From Marinilactibacillus sp042660675 (lineage in GTDB: Bacteria > Bacillota > Bacilli > Lactobacillales > Carnobacteriaceae_A): a DNA stretch of 64,000 nt. The translations under genes were made by a program, and so were the position numbers. Every line of letters starts with the position of its first letter. Positions within the stretch are counted from its first letter, which is position 1. The stretch covers positions 1 to 64,000 of the forward strand of contig NZ_JBHSUL010000031.1 in assembly GCF_042660675.1 (NCBI RefSeq), written 5' to 3'. Below, in pieces: positions 16,899 to 25,289 of the stretch. Under the pieces are notes generated by a model. That model was given only the letters and a program-made list of their open reading frames with translations, made no database searches and had not been told where the DNA came from.

Positions 16899-17447
16899 GT
16901 GCCAAGACAAAGAACGATATTGAGAGAAAACATATTGGATGCTTCTATGGAACTCTTACGATCGAGCGGTTTTAGTCAGTTTACAGCAAGACAAATTGCG
17001 ATTAAAATGAACTCGTCAACGCAGCCGATATATAAAGAGTTTAAAAATATGGAAGACTTGAAAGTAGGCTTATTAGAGTATATAAAGCAGTATCTTTCTG
17101 AAACTGTGTTTAATAGTCATCATACTTCTGATTCACTTGAAGAAGTTTGTAAAAATTATATACTACTTGCCAAAAAAGAACCGACACTCTTTTCAGCAAT
17201 TTATATGGATAGAGAGCTGGAAGTCGTTCAGCTTCACAACTATTCTTATGAAATGATTGAAAAAATCTTGAAAGAAACGAACTCAGAATATAATGAGAAA
17301 GATATTCTCCCATTTCTAAATATTCTTTGGCCAAGCATATTAGGGGTAGCTATGCTAGTGGCTCAAGGAAAATTACAGTTTGATCAAAATCAGATCAACC
17401 AAAAGGTTAAGGAAATACTTAATACCAGCTTAACTTTGTTAGCCTAA
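16899..17447 (+). CDS. TetR/AcrR-family transcriptional regulator
   Basis: A 182-residue TetR-type regulator. The N-terminal helix-turn-helix domain reads ILDASMELLRSSGFSQFTAR followed by QIAIKMNSSTQPIYKEFKN, where the recognition helix has an unusual SSTQPIYKEF. The alpha-helical C-terminal domain is of a type that binds small molecules; its ligand is not predictable. GTG 16899 is preferred because AGGGAG lies eight bases upstream; the TTG at 16881 overlaps that site. It stands alone between terminators, with pepS divergent, so targets could be itself, pepS or distant genes. Confidence 0.8.
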   Translation: MPRQRTILRENILDASMELLRSSGFSQFTARQIAIKMNSSTQPIYKEFKNMEDLKVGLLEYIKQYLSETVFNSHHTSDSLEEVCKNYILLAKKEPTLFSAIYMDRELEVVQLHNYSYEMIEKILKETNSEYNEKDILPFLNILWPSILGVAMLVAQGKLQFDQNQINQKVKEILNTSLTLLA

Positions 17448-17456
17448 TCACTTAAA

Positions 17457-17497
17457 AAGAAGACAATCCGTTATTTTCGGAATGTCTTCTTTTTTTT
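17457..17497 (+). terminator. Terminator of the tetR-type gene
   Basis: An AAGAAGACA-ATCCG arm pairs with CGGAAT-GTCTTCTT and is followed by eight Ts. Confidence 0.85.
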
Positions 17498-17624
17498 ATC
17501 TCTAGAAATATCCCGTTGAGGTTAAATGATGATTTGATGAAGACGTGATGATATGCTAACACTTCTGATTGTGAACATGATAAAATAGATAACGATTGAA
17601 TTTTTTAACATAGGAGTGTAAAAC

Positions 17625-18656
17625 ATGGCTAAATTATTCGAACCGATTCAATTAAATCAGTTAACCCTTAAAAATAGAATCGTTATGGCACCTATGTGCA
17701 TGTATGCCGTACATAAAGAAGACGGAGAACTGACCAACTTTCATAACGCGCATTATGCCAGCCGTGCAATTGGTGGGGTCGGATTGATTTTCCTTGAAGC
17801 AGCGGCCGTTTCAGAAGAAGGACGTATCACAAATCAAGACCTTGGGATCTATAACGAAAACCAAACAGTGAAACTAACAGAATTAGTTAACACCATCCAT
17901 GAACTCGGTAGTAAAGTCGGCATCCAAATTGCCCATGCCGGAAGAAAAGCAGAAAATGCACCAAACTCAGTGGCACCCAGTGCACTCGCATACAGTGACG
18001 CTTACCGAACACCGGATGCACTAAGTGAGACTGGAATCGAAAAAGTTATCTCTGATTTTAAAGCAGCCGCAAAACGAGCTGAAAAAGCAGGCTTTGACGC
18101 TATTCAGATCCACGCAGCTCACGGCTATCTCATCAATCAATTCCTGTCTCCATTAACAAATAAACGAACAGATGCTTATGGAGCTCAGTCACTTGAGAAT
18201 CGATTCAGAATACTAAAAGAAATTATAGAACAAACCAAGAGCGTTTATACTGGAAATATCTGGGTACGATTCTCTGCAACAGACTACGATGTAGATAGCA
18301 CAACTCTTGAAGAATATGACCAGATCAATCAATGGTTAAAGGAACTGGAAGTGGATGTTGTTGATGTATCGACCGGCGGACTGCTGCCTAGAAAACCGGA
18401 AGCCATTTATCCTGGTTATCAGACAAAATATGCGCGTCATTTCAAAGAACACTCAGATCTTCTGATTTCAACAGTAGGTAAATTAGGCGATCCAGATTTA
18501 GCAAACTATGTACTGGAATCCGGTCAAGCGGACTTAGTCTCATTAGGTAGACCACTACTCAGAAATCCAAACTGGGCAGCATCGGCTGCAAAAACCTTGC
18601 ATGATCAGCAATTCGAACCTTTTAATCCATCATATGGAAGAGGATTTGACGAATAA
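17625..18656 (+). CDS. namA: NADPH dehydrogenase of the Old Yellow Enzyme family (NamA/YqjM-like)
   Basis: A 343-residue FMN-dependent ene-reductase. It has the YqjM-type signature MAPMCMYAVHKEDGELTNFH with the redox-tuning Cys, IQLAHAGRKAE-like IQIAHAGRKAE, and the substrate-binding His pair in IQIHAAHGYLINQFLSPLTN. Near the C-terminus SLGRPLLRNPNW binds the flavin phosphate. It reduces activated C=C bonds and quinone-like electrophiles, giving protection against reactive compounds. AGGAGTG precedes the ATG. It is followed 32 bases later by the glycosyltransferase gene without an obvious terminator, so some read-through is possible, but the functions look unrelated. Confidence 0.9.
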   Translation: MAKLFEPIQLNQLTLKNRIVMAPMCMYAVHKEDGELTNFHNAHYASRAIGGVGLIFLEAAAVSEEGRITNQDLGIYNENQTVKLTELVNTIHELGSKVGIQIAHAGRKAENAPNSVAPSALAYSDAYRTPDALSETGIEKVISDFKAAAKRAEKAGFDAIQIHAAHGYLINQFLSPLTNKRTDAYGAQSLENRFRILKEIIEQTKSVYTGNIWVRFSATDYDVDSTTLEEYDQINQWLKELEVDVVDVSTGGLLPRKPEAIYPGYQTKYARHFKEHSDLLISTVGKLGDPDLANYVLESGQADLVSLGRPLLRNPNWAASAAKTLHDQQFEPFNPSYGRGFDE

Positions 18657-18688
18657 ATAAAACGGTAAAACAGAATCGAGGAAACAAC

Positions 18689-19657
18689 ATGAAAACATTG
18701 TCCGTCATTATTCCAGCATATAATGAGGAAGAAGTACTTCCCCAGCTGATTGAAAGACTCAATGAAGTCAGTGAAAAATTAGATCGCTATGCGTTTGAAT
18801 TTTTGTTCGTAAACGATGGAAGTACCGATCAAACGTTGAATTTATTAAAAGAACTGAACAAACAAGATCCACGCATGAAGTATGTTGATTTATCAAGAAA
18901 CTTTGGGAAAGAAACAGCTATGCTAGCTGGATTTGACTACGCGACTGGGGATGGCATCGTCATTTTAGACGCAGATCTCCAGCACCCACCTGAAATTATG
19001 GAAGAAATGATCTATTGGTGGGAACAAGGATACGAAGATATCTACGCTGTTAGAAAAAAACGAGAAGGCGAGTCCTTCTTAAAGGAATGGACATCGAAAA
19101 CCTATTACAAGGTTGTTCAGAAAATGACACCCGAGAAAGTGATTCCACAAGCTGGAGATTTTCGTTTGCTCGATAAGAAATGTATCGTAGCTTTGAGACA
19201 ACTAAGAGAACAAGAACGCTATACTAAAGGAATGTATGGTTGGATTGGGTTCAAGAAAAAAGAGATTACTTATTTTGCTGAAGAACGTGCAGCTGGAAAA
19301 ACCAAATGGAACTATAGCAATCTTTTTAAACTAGCTATTGATGGAATCACGTCTTATAGTACAGTTCCTTTAAAAGTCTGGTCTTATATCGGTTTTGCGA
19401 TTTCAGTGTTCGCCTTTTTGTTTCTGGCAGTCGAAATTGTTAAAACCATTATATACGGTACAAACGTTGCTGGATATCCGACACTTTTAGCTGCGATTCT
19501 ATTTTTAGGTGGCATCCAACTGATTTCTTTAGGGGTCATCGGAGAATACCTTGGAAGAGTCTTCGTAGAGACAAAAGGAAGACCGCCTTACTTTATTAGA
19601 GAATCATCCCAGGAGGATGTAGAAAAGGAAGAACAACATGATGAATCAAGTGCATGA
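18689..19657 (+). CDS. csbB: CsbB/GtrB-like undecaprenyl-phosphate glycosyltransferase (GT2)
   Basis: A 322-residue membrane glycosyltransferase of family GT2. The N-terminal catalytic domain has VIIPAYNEEEVLPQL, FLFVNDGSTDQT and VILDADLQHPPE (the DxD-type metal site). Two C-terminal TM helices lie at about 225-300. CsbB/GtrB enzymes attach a sugar (GlcNAc or glucose) to undecaprenyl phosphate on the cytoplasmic face. The gene overlaps the next (GtrA-like) by 20 bases, and the third gene is YfhO-like, completing a three-component glycosylation system. By homology the acceptor is likely lipoteichoic or wall teichoic acid; the sugar is not determined. Confidence 0.85.
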   Translation: MKTLSVIIPAYNEEEVLPQLIERLNEVSEKLDRYAFEFLFVNDGSTDQTLNLLKELNKQDPRMKYVDLSRNFGKETAMLAGFDYATGDGIVILDADLQHPPEIMEEMIYWWEQGYEDIYAVRKKREGESFLKEWTSKTYYKVVQKMTPEKVIPQAGDFRLLDKKCIVALRQLREQERYTKGMYGWIGFKKKEITYFAEERAAGKTKWNYSNLFKLAIDGITSYSTVPLKVWSYIGFAISVFAFLFLAVEIVKTIIYGTNVAGYPTLLAAILFLGGIQLISLGVIGEYLGRVFVETKGRPPYFIRESSQEDVEKEEQHDESSA

Positions 19658-20060
19658 ACTTTATAAAAAATACGAAGAGGTGATTAGCTATCTGTTTTTC
19701 GGCGTGCTCGCAACGATTGTAAATATCGCTGTATTTTACCTATTTGACACGGTTCTAGATGTACCGTATCTCTTTGCGAATGCGATATCCATTATTGCGG
19801 CCATTTTGTTCGCATTCGTTACCAACAAGCTTTATGTCTTTAAGTCACAATCAGCAAGCAAAGGAGAAGCTTTCAAGGAGTTCTACCTGTTCGTAGGATT
19901 CAGACTGTTATCAGGGGTGTTTGACATGCTCAGCATGTTTATACTTGTTGATTTCTTGACTATTAATACAAATGTTTCAAAAATAATCACACAATTTATC
20001 GTCGTTGTTGTCAACTACGTCTTCAGTAAGTGGTTTATTTTCAAACAGAAAGAAGGCTAA
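19638..20060 (+). CDS. GtrA/GtcA-like membrane protein (probable lipid-linked sugar flippase)
   Basis: A 140-residue protein with four predicted TM helices, of the GtrA family (PF04138 type). ISYLFFGVLATIVNIAVFY begins the first helix and FVTNKLYVFKS is the typical central loop. GtrA proteins are thought to flip undecaprenyl-phosphate-sugar outward. The start at 19638 overlaps the end of csbB by 20 bases, indicating translational coupling, with the Shine-Dalgarno sequence AAGGAAG inside csbB. A second ATG follows at 19641. The yfhO-like gene begins two bases after its stop. Confidence 0.85.
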   Translation: MMNQVHELYKKYEEVISYLFFGVLATIVNIAVFYLFDTVLDVPYLFANAISIIAAILFAFVTNKLYVFKSQSASKGEAFKEFYLFVGFRLLSGVFDMLSMFILVDFLTINTNVSKIITQFIVVVVNYVFSKWFIFKQKEG

Positions 20061-20061
20061 A

Positions 20062-22782
20062 ATGATTGCAGTAAAACAGTCCTATAAAGAACAAATCACT
20101 AAGCGAACGCTTTTAATTTATACGATCTTGTTCATCGGAATAATGATAGCAGTTTTTAGCGCCTATTTTCTTTCAGCGGGAGCATCTTTTATTTGGACGA
20201 CGGATGGTTATACCCAACATTACTTATTATTTCATGATTATCTAGAAAAACTTAGGGGCCTCTTCACAGGACAAGGATTTGCGATGTGGGATTGGACGAT
20301 TGGCATGGGTGCCGACGTGATTCAGTCTTATGGATACTATGTAATTGGAGATCCGTTCGTCTATCTGGGCTTACTATTTCCAGAATCAATGACAGAACTT
20401 GCCTATCATGCACTGATTTTTTTGAGGATCTGGAGTATCGGTGCTGTATTTTTACTCTACGCTCGAAAATTGCAGTTCTCGCATCATGCTGGACTAGTCG
20501 GATCCATTCTCTATGCATTCGCCAATTACGGCATCTTTAGTATGTCGAGACATCCATTTTTTGTCTTGCCGCTAATCTGGTATCCCTTACTTTGCTTAGG
20601 GATAGAGAAGATTTTGAAAAAAGAATCTAGTACCGTATTTACTCTTGCTGTAGCGCTTAGCGCAGTGAGTAATTTCTATTTTTTCTATAAATTGACGATA
20701 CTGATTTTATTATATGCAGTAGTTCGTTACGTTATGATCTATAAAGCGACGCAAACATTTTGGAAAACTTTCTTAAGAACGACAATCGCGTATATAATTG
20801 GGCTAATGATTGCGGCTGTTGTTTTTATCCCAATCGTTTACGGATTTTTGAACTCTTCAAGAAGTCCTGGTGGGATAGAAATCAATTGGTTTATCTATCC
20901 ATTAGAGTATTATCTAGCTTTATTCAAACATGCCATTTCGCCAGGTAGTTATTTCTGGACGATCGGTGGATTTTCACTACTTTCATTTATTGCATTAGTT
21001 TCGGTCAAGAAAAATGAAGGTATCAGTGCGATCAAAATGATTTTGACCGTACTCGTTGTATTTTTGCTGTTTCCATTTTTTGGATCATTTATGAACGGCC
21101 TATCCGGTCCTTATAATCGATTTTCATTTGTCTTTGCATTCTTTATGGCTCTAGCAGGAGCCTATCTGATTGATCAAAACGGACGTTTCGCGCCGAATGC
21201 AAAGACAAAATCAGCTTGGCTATTAATAGGATATACCTTACTATCCTTATTGGCTTTTGTATTTCCAGAAGGTTTGACCACTTATATGCTCGTGCCGGTC
21301 TTAATTGGATGGGGATTCTGGTGGGTATTGTTTTCAGTAAAAGTTACGGACAAGGTAAAGATGAATCGAATCATTCTAGGACTTGTCCTGTTAAATATGG
21401 GACTAAATACAGCGGCTTATTACTATCCTTTTGGTGGAAATATGATTTCTAATGTATTAGATTACGGAACGGTCGATTACCGTTATGAGCAAGCTTTAGG
21501 TGGCTTAGAGCAATCACAACCATCAGATTTAACGAATCGTAACAAAGAGGTGGACCGAGTCGGTGTGACCTATGCGGATGATCAAATTAAAAATCAGTTC
21601 ATTTATTTGGACACAATGGGGTTGAATGCTTATCTCTCCATTTCAAATGGGCGTGTGTCTGAATTTGCAAGAGCAATGGAAATCAGTACGTATCAAACCA
21701 TTCAACCGCTTAGAAATGGTGTAGATGACCGAACAGAGTTAAACCAGTTTTTAGGTGTTCAATCTATTATCACTTCAGCCGAAAATGAATCGCTACTACC
21801 GTACGGATATGAGGTAACTGAAATAAATTCAGAGGAAACCTTTATTAAAGCAGAAACGGTAAATGCTTATCCTTTTGCTTATGCAGTTGATCAAGGCATT
21901 ACAGAATCTGATTTGATGAAAAAAAATGCACTTGAAAGAGAAGCGATACTCTCAAAAGGCGTGATCCTAGGAGATACAACATTCAAAAAAGCGCACTTAA
22001 CGCCTTTAAATACCGAACCAGTCACTGAAGAATTGGCTTATAATCTAACAGTATCTGAAGAAACGCCTGTGAAGTTAGAAAATCAGCGTTATATAACGCA
22101 AGGAGAAGGAATCAACTTAACTTTGACCGTTGAAAGTCCAGAATTAATGGATAACGCAGAACTCTATGTCAGACTAAATGGATTAAAGTATCATCCACTA
22201 AACGAAACGCCTCTATTAAGACAACAAACAAATTATAGAGTGAATGCATCAAATGGAGAATCAGAAAAGAGTGTTTATCAAGCGGATCGCTTAAGTTTCA
22301 GTTCTTATTTTCATAGAGAATCGATGCTGATTAATTTGGGATATGCAGAAGAAAGAACGGACAATCAAGTTCAGATCCAGTTCAATCGACCTGGAGAATA
22401 CGAAATCGATCACATCTCTCTATATGCTAAACCGATTGATGGCGAGCAACTTGGTCAAGAAGCAACTGATCGAAAAGAACGAGCGATGGAAATCTCTACC
22501 TTTGAGCAAGGTCTAGTAGAAGGAACCATTAGTAGCTCGGATTCTGAAATGCTGGTCACAACGATTCCCTATTCAACAGGTTGGCAAGCAACGATAAATG
22601 GAAAAGCAGTAGATCCAGTAAAGGCCAATTTGGGCTTTATTGGAGTGCCATTGGTTGAAGGGGAAAATGCAATAACCTTAACGTATCAGACACCTTTTCT
22701 TAAGCTAGGTGCAGTGATTTCAATTTTAGGATGGCTATTACTAGGAGCCAATCAATTTTTTTACAGAAGAAAACGACATTAA
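20062..22782 (+). CDS. yfhO: YfhO-family GT-C membrane glycosyltransferase
   Basis: A 906-residue multi-spanning protein of the YfhO family. About 12 TM helices occupy residues 20-480, then an extracellular domain (about 480-870) and a final TM helix (about 880-900). The first outer loop WTTDGYTQHYLLFHDY is the region where GT-C enzymes hold their catalytic acidic residues. In Listeria and Bacillus, YfhO works with CsbB and a GtrA flippase to add sugars to lipoteichoic acid outside the cell. The start at ATG 20062 (AGAAGG upstream) lies two bases after the previous stop; the longer frame overlaps it and is rejected. Confidence 0.85.
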   Translation: MIAVKQSYKEQITKRTLLIYTILFIGIMIAVFSAYFLSAGASFIWTTDGYTQHYLLFHDYLEKLRGLFTGQGFAMWDWTIGMGADVIQSYGYYVIGDPFVYLGLLFPESMTELAYHALIFLRIWSIGAVFLLYARKLQFSHHAGLVGSILYAFANYGIFSMSRHPFFVLPLIWYPLLCLGIEKILKKESSTVFTLAVALSAVSNFYFFYKLTILILLYAVVRYVMIYKATQTFWKTFLRTTIAYIIGLMIAAVVFIPIVYGFLNSSRSPGGIEINWFIYPLEYYLALFKHAISPGSYFWTIGGFSLLSFIALVSVKKNEGISAIKMILTVLVVFLLFPFFGSFMNGLSGPYNRFSFVFAFFMALAGAYLIDQNGRFAPNAKTKSAWLLIGYTLLSLLAFVFPEGLTTYMLVPVLIGWGFWWVLFSVKVTDKVKMNRIILGLVLLNMGLNTAAYYYPFGGNMISNVLDYGTVDYRYEQALGGLEQSQPSDLTNRNKEVDRVGVTYADDQIKNQFIYLDTMGLNAYLSISNGRVSEFARAMEISTYQTIQPLRNGVDDRTELNQFLGVQSIITSAENESLLPYGYEVTEINSEETFIKAETVNAYPFAYAVDQGITESDLMKKNALEREAILSKGVILGDTTFKKAHLTPLNTEPVTEELAYNLTVSEETPVKLENQRYITQGEGINLTLTVESPELMDNAELYVRLNGLKYHPLNETPLLRQQTNYRVNASNGESEKSVYQADRLSFSSYFHRESMLINLGYAEERTDNQVQIQFNRPGEYEIDHISLYAKPIDGEQLGQEATDRKERAMEISTFEQGLVEGTISSSDSEMLVTTIPYSTGWQATINGKAVDPVKANLGFIGVPLVEGENAITLTYQTPFLKLGAVISILGWLLLGANQFFYRRKRH

Positions 22783-22822
22783 AAAAGGAGCATTCTGATT
22801 AAAATCAGAATGCTCCTTTTTA
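22781..22822. terminator. Bidirectional terminator between yfhO and the aldo/keto reductase
   Basis: A 19-bp perfect stem begins AAAAAGGAGCATTCTG and has a two-base AA centre, with As on the left and Ts on the right. It serves both convergent genes. Confidence 0.92.
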
Positions 22823-22833
22823 GGTTAAGTTAA

Positions 22834-23679
22834 TTAGAATGAGACGTTATCTGGATCTGGCGCTTCTCCAGCCGTTCCTTTAAGTCCATCAATGGTTTTC
22901 ATGTCAGCATCTTCAATTTCAAAATCAAAGATATTCGCATTTTCATGAATGCGTTCTTCGTGTACAGATTTCGGAAGTGGAAGGAACCCGTGTTGTAAAC
23001 TCCATTTCAAAACTAATTGAGCAATAGACTTATCATATTTTTCAGCTAGTTCTTTCAGTTCGTCTACTTCAAAGATTTTACCTGTACCTAGTGGGCTGTA
23101 AGCCTCAGAAACAATATTATGAGCTTGGTTGTATTTCACAACTTCTTCTTGCATAGCACTTGGGTTCAGTAAAATCTGATTCAGAGTCGGTTCGATTTTA
23201 GCGGTTTCCATCAAAGCGTCGATATGGTGAGGGTGGAAGTTAGAAACACCTAAAGCGCGGATTTTTCCGGCTTCAACAGCTTCTTCCATTGCACGCCAGC
23301 TTTGCGCATTGGCTTCTTTCCAGTTATCTCTGAATTTTTTTGGATTCGGCCAGTGAATGATATAGAGATCAATATAGTCTGTATCCAATTTATCAAGAGA
23401 GTTTTGAATAGCTTGTTTCGCTTCTTCATATCCGTGATCATTGTTACCAAGTTTAGTAGTGACAAATACATCTTCACGTTTTAAGCCACTTTTTTTCAAA
23501 CCACGACCAACGCCTGCCTCGTTTTTATAAGCAGAGGCTGTATCGATGTGGCGGTATCCGGCTTCCAGTGCCCAGATAACGGACTGTTCAGCATCTTCTT
23601 CAGAAGATTGCCAAGTACCAAAACCAACTACGGGAATTTCTACACCGTTTTTCAACTTATACGTATCTGTTAATGACAT
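22834..23679 (-). CDS. Aldo/keto reductase (2,5-diketo-D-gluconate reductase type)
   Basis: A 281-residue NADPH-dependent aldo/keto reductase with a TIM-barrel fold. The tetrad is visible: Asp in GYRHIDTASAYKNE, Tyr in the same segment, Lys in VTTKLGNND, and His in YIIHWPNPKKF. The NADP-binding end carries LPKSVHEERIHEN. It reduces aldehydes and ketones; similar proteins in Bacilli (YtbE, YvgN) act on methylglyoxal and other short carbonyls. GAGGAA precedes the start. It is monocistronic, bounded by a strong bidirectional terminator. The physiological substrate is not predictable. Confidence 0.9.
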   Translation of the reverse strand: MSLTDTYKLKNGVEIPVVGFGTWQSSEEDAEQSVIWALEAGYRHIDTASAYKNEAGVGRGLKKSGLKREDVFVTTKLGNNDHGYEEAKQAIQNSLDKLDTDYIDLYIIHWPNPKKFRDNWKEANAQSWRAMEEAVEAGKIRALGVSNFHPHHIDALMETAKIEPTLNQILLNPSAMQEEVVKYNQAHNIVSEAYSPLGTGKIFEVDELKELAEKYDKSIAQLVLKWSLQHGFLPLPKSVHEERIHENANIFDFEIEDADMKTIDGLKGTAGEAPDPDNVSF

Positions 23680-23774
23680 GTTACATTCCTCTTTCCTATT
23701 TATTAATAAGTAAAAGTATACACCAAGAAAGTCAGGTGTGCGAATAATTGAAGCTCAGAAAATGGATGAATTAG

Positions 23775-23815
23775 AAAAGCATCGATCAAACCTGTTCAGT
23801 ACAGGTAGTCGATGC
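23775..23815 (-). terminator. Terminator of the flavodoxin gene
   Basis: A hairpin with two stacked stems, GCATCGA/TCGATGC outside and ACCTGT/ACAGGT inside. It is followed on the minus strand by TTTTC. Confidence 0.75.
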
Positions 23816-23828
23816 GGATGATTTGGTA

Positions 23829-24287
23829 TTAGGATGGATTGTTTTCAAAAGATTCAAGAAGTGATTTTGCGAAAGCTTCAAGCTTTTCTTTATCAGTTTC
23901 CTCTGGTTCTAGATCAACTTTTACACTATCAGCGCCTTTGACTGCACCGGTCTTTTCAAACTGGTCATTGAAGTCATCAACGGACTGGCAAAATTTATCG
24001 TAAAAGGTGTCTCCTGAACCGAATGTTCCATAGATTTTTCCGCTCAAATCAACCTCTTCGAGTTCTTCGTAGAAGTCTACGATTTCGTCAGGTAGATTGG
24101 CATCTGTTCCGTACGTGTAGGTTCCAACGATTGTAATATCAACGTCTTCAAAGTCCTCGGGATCAGCTGAAAAACTCTCGACAAGTTCAACTTCTGCTCC
24201 AAGTTCTTCAAAGGCCGCTTCAATAATTTCAGCACATTCCTCTGTATTTCCGGTTAGGCTAGCGTAGACGATCATCACTTTAGGCAT
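23829..24287 (-). CDS. Flavodoxin
   Basis: A 152-residue short-chain flavodoxin, a small acidic FMN electron carrier. The phosphate-binding loop is YASLTGNTEECAE at residues 9-21. The isoalloxazine-stacking loops are GTYTYGTDANLPDE and GSGDTFYDKFCQSVDDF. A GAGAGGATG Shine-Dalgarno sequence lies upstream of the ATG. It is monocistronic. The redox partner is not indicated by the neighbours. Confidence 0.92.
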   Translation of the reverse strand: MPKVMIVYASLTGNTEECAEIIEAAFEELGAEVELVESFSADPEDFEDVDITIVGTYTYGTDANLPDEIVDFYEELEEVDLSGKIYGTFGSGDTFYDKFCQSVDDFNDQFEKTGAVKGADSVKVDLEPEETDKEKLEAFAKSLLESFENNPS

Positions 24288-24394
24288 GTCAGTCCATCCT
24301 CTCTCTGTTCTTTCTCATTAAAACAGTATAACAAAGAAAGGAGAGGGAAGAAAGTGATGGAAGTTAAGATTTATTTCATTCTTCTTAAGCGTAC

Positions 24395-24649
24395 TTATCC
24401 GTGTAAGCCGTTCGACTGACGAATCATATCTTCAACCACAATATCAAAAATCTCACCGATACTTGAACAATACTCTAGAATTTCCCAGGGATGGTTCGTG
24501 TGAAAATGAACTTTGATTAAGGTCTCATCGCCAACAGCCAGTAAGCTATCTCCTTCAAAGCGATTGGTGATATCATCATTGATCTGTTTCTCGGATAAAG
24601 CTTCTCCTTCAATCAGTAACTGGGTATCATATCTGAATTCTGTTTCCAT
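24395..24649 (-). CDS. Stand-alone FakA/YloV C-terminal-like domain protein
   Basis: An 84-residue protein resembling only the C-terminal region of the fatty-acid-kinase subunit FakA (YloV, DAK phosphatase-like family). DSLLAVGDETLIKVHFHTNH followed by PWEILEYCSSIGEIFDIVVEDM matches the FakA pattern GDSLVVVGDDDLVKVHVHTN..P.. VLEY. Full FakA is about 550 residues, so this is a free-standing domain. ATG 24649 is preferred (AAAGGAAC upstream); a TTG two codons earlier is the alternative. The frame is undisturbed and no upstream fragment of FakA is visible, so it looks like a deliberate small gene rather than an obvious remnant. It is divergent from the Zur-controlled genes. Function is unknown. 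Confidence 0.6.
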   Translation of the reverse strand: METEFRYDTQLLIEGEALSEKQINDDITNRFEGDSLLAVGDETLIKVHFHTNHPWEILEYCSSIGEIFDIVVEDMIRQSNGLHG

Positions 24650-24719
24650 ATGCAAGTTCCTTTCATCTCAAATGATTGAATCCGTTTCCTCAATAAAAAA
24701 ACAAGTCTACAAGAACGTC

Positions 24720-24774
24720 TTGACTTTTTTCTGTAGGTATAGTTTAATGCATTATATAAAACGTAATGATTACG
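24720..24774 (+). promoter_or_regulatory. Promoter with Zur box
   Basis: TTGACT (24720-24725) and TTTAAT (24743-24748) are 17 bases apart. CGTAATGATTACG (24762-24774), flanked by A- and T-rich steps, matches the Gram-positive Zur operator (7-1-7 TCGTAATNATTACGA) at nearly every position. It sits just after the expected transcription start, the position for repression by zinc-loaded Zur. The downstream COG0523 GTPase gene is a classic Zur target, which supports the call. Confidence 0.85.
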
Positions 24775-24862
24775 ATTTAATATTAATTGAGTATACAGAA
24801 GACTTTCAAAAAACGCAAGCGCCGTAAACTTTATATAAATCTCATACTTAGGAGTGTTAACC

Positions 24863-25252
24863 ATGAATATTATTTATCCACCGTTAGTCGAACAGTGTTA
24901 CAAAGCATTCAAAGAAGAAAATAAAGACTTGCAGAAAGCGGACGTCTATACGATGCTGATTGAAAACAATATTCTAACAGAAAATGGTATGCCGACTGAA
25001 CATGCGATTAAGACCGGATGGGTAAAAGAATTCACCGAAGAACTAGATCTGACCTTTGAAGAATTTTTAAAAGTGTATCCCATATTTGCAGAATTTGATA
25101 AAGAATCATTCGCATTTATTGACGGATTCTGGGAAATCACTAAAGAGTTAAGAGAAGATATTGTCGAAGGACTTCAGCATAATAAATTCGAACATGATGA
25201 AAGAATCCAATTGGAATCGTTCTTGAGTGCGCGCAAAGAATATGAAGATTGA
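24863..25252 (+). CDS. Uncharacterised 129-residue protein in the Zur regulon
   Basis: A small, acidic, probably all-helical soluble protein with no TM segment and no Cys or His cluster of zinc-site type; it has a single Cys near residue 10. I do not recognise a family. The N-terminal IIYPPLVEQCYKAFKEENK and a central GWVKEFTEELDLTFEEFLK suggest a helical bundle. ATG 24863 follows AGGAG (24850-24854). It is the first gene after the Zur box, with the ZagA-like gene 37 bases downstream, so it should be made during zinc starvation. A role as partner or client of the GTPase is an inference from operon position only. Confidence 0.65.
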   Translation: MNIIYPPLVEQCYKAFKEENKDLQKADVYTMLIENNILTENGMPTEHAIKTGWVKEFTEELDLTFEEFLKVYPIFAEFDKESFAFIDGFWEITKELREDIVEGLQHNKFEHDERIQLESFLSARKEYED

Positions 25253-25289
25253 AAAGTGTGCTGTACTAAAAGGATAAAGGAGAAAAGAT

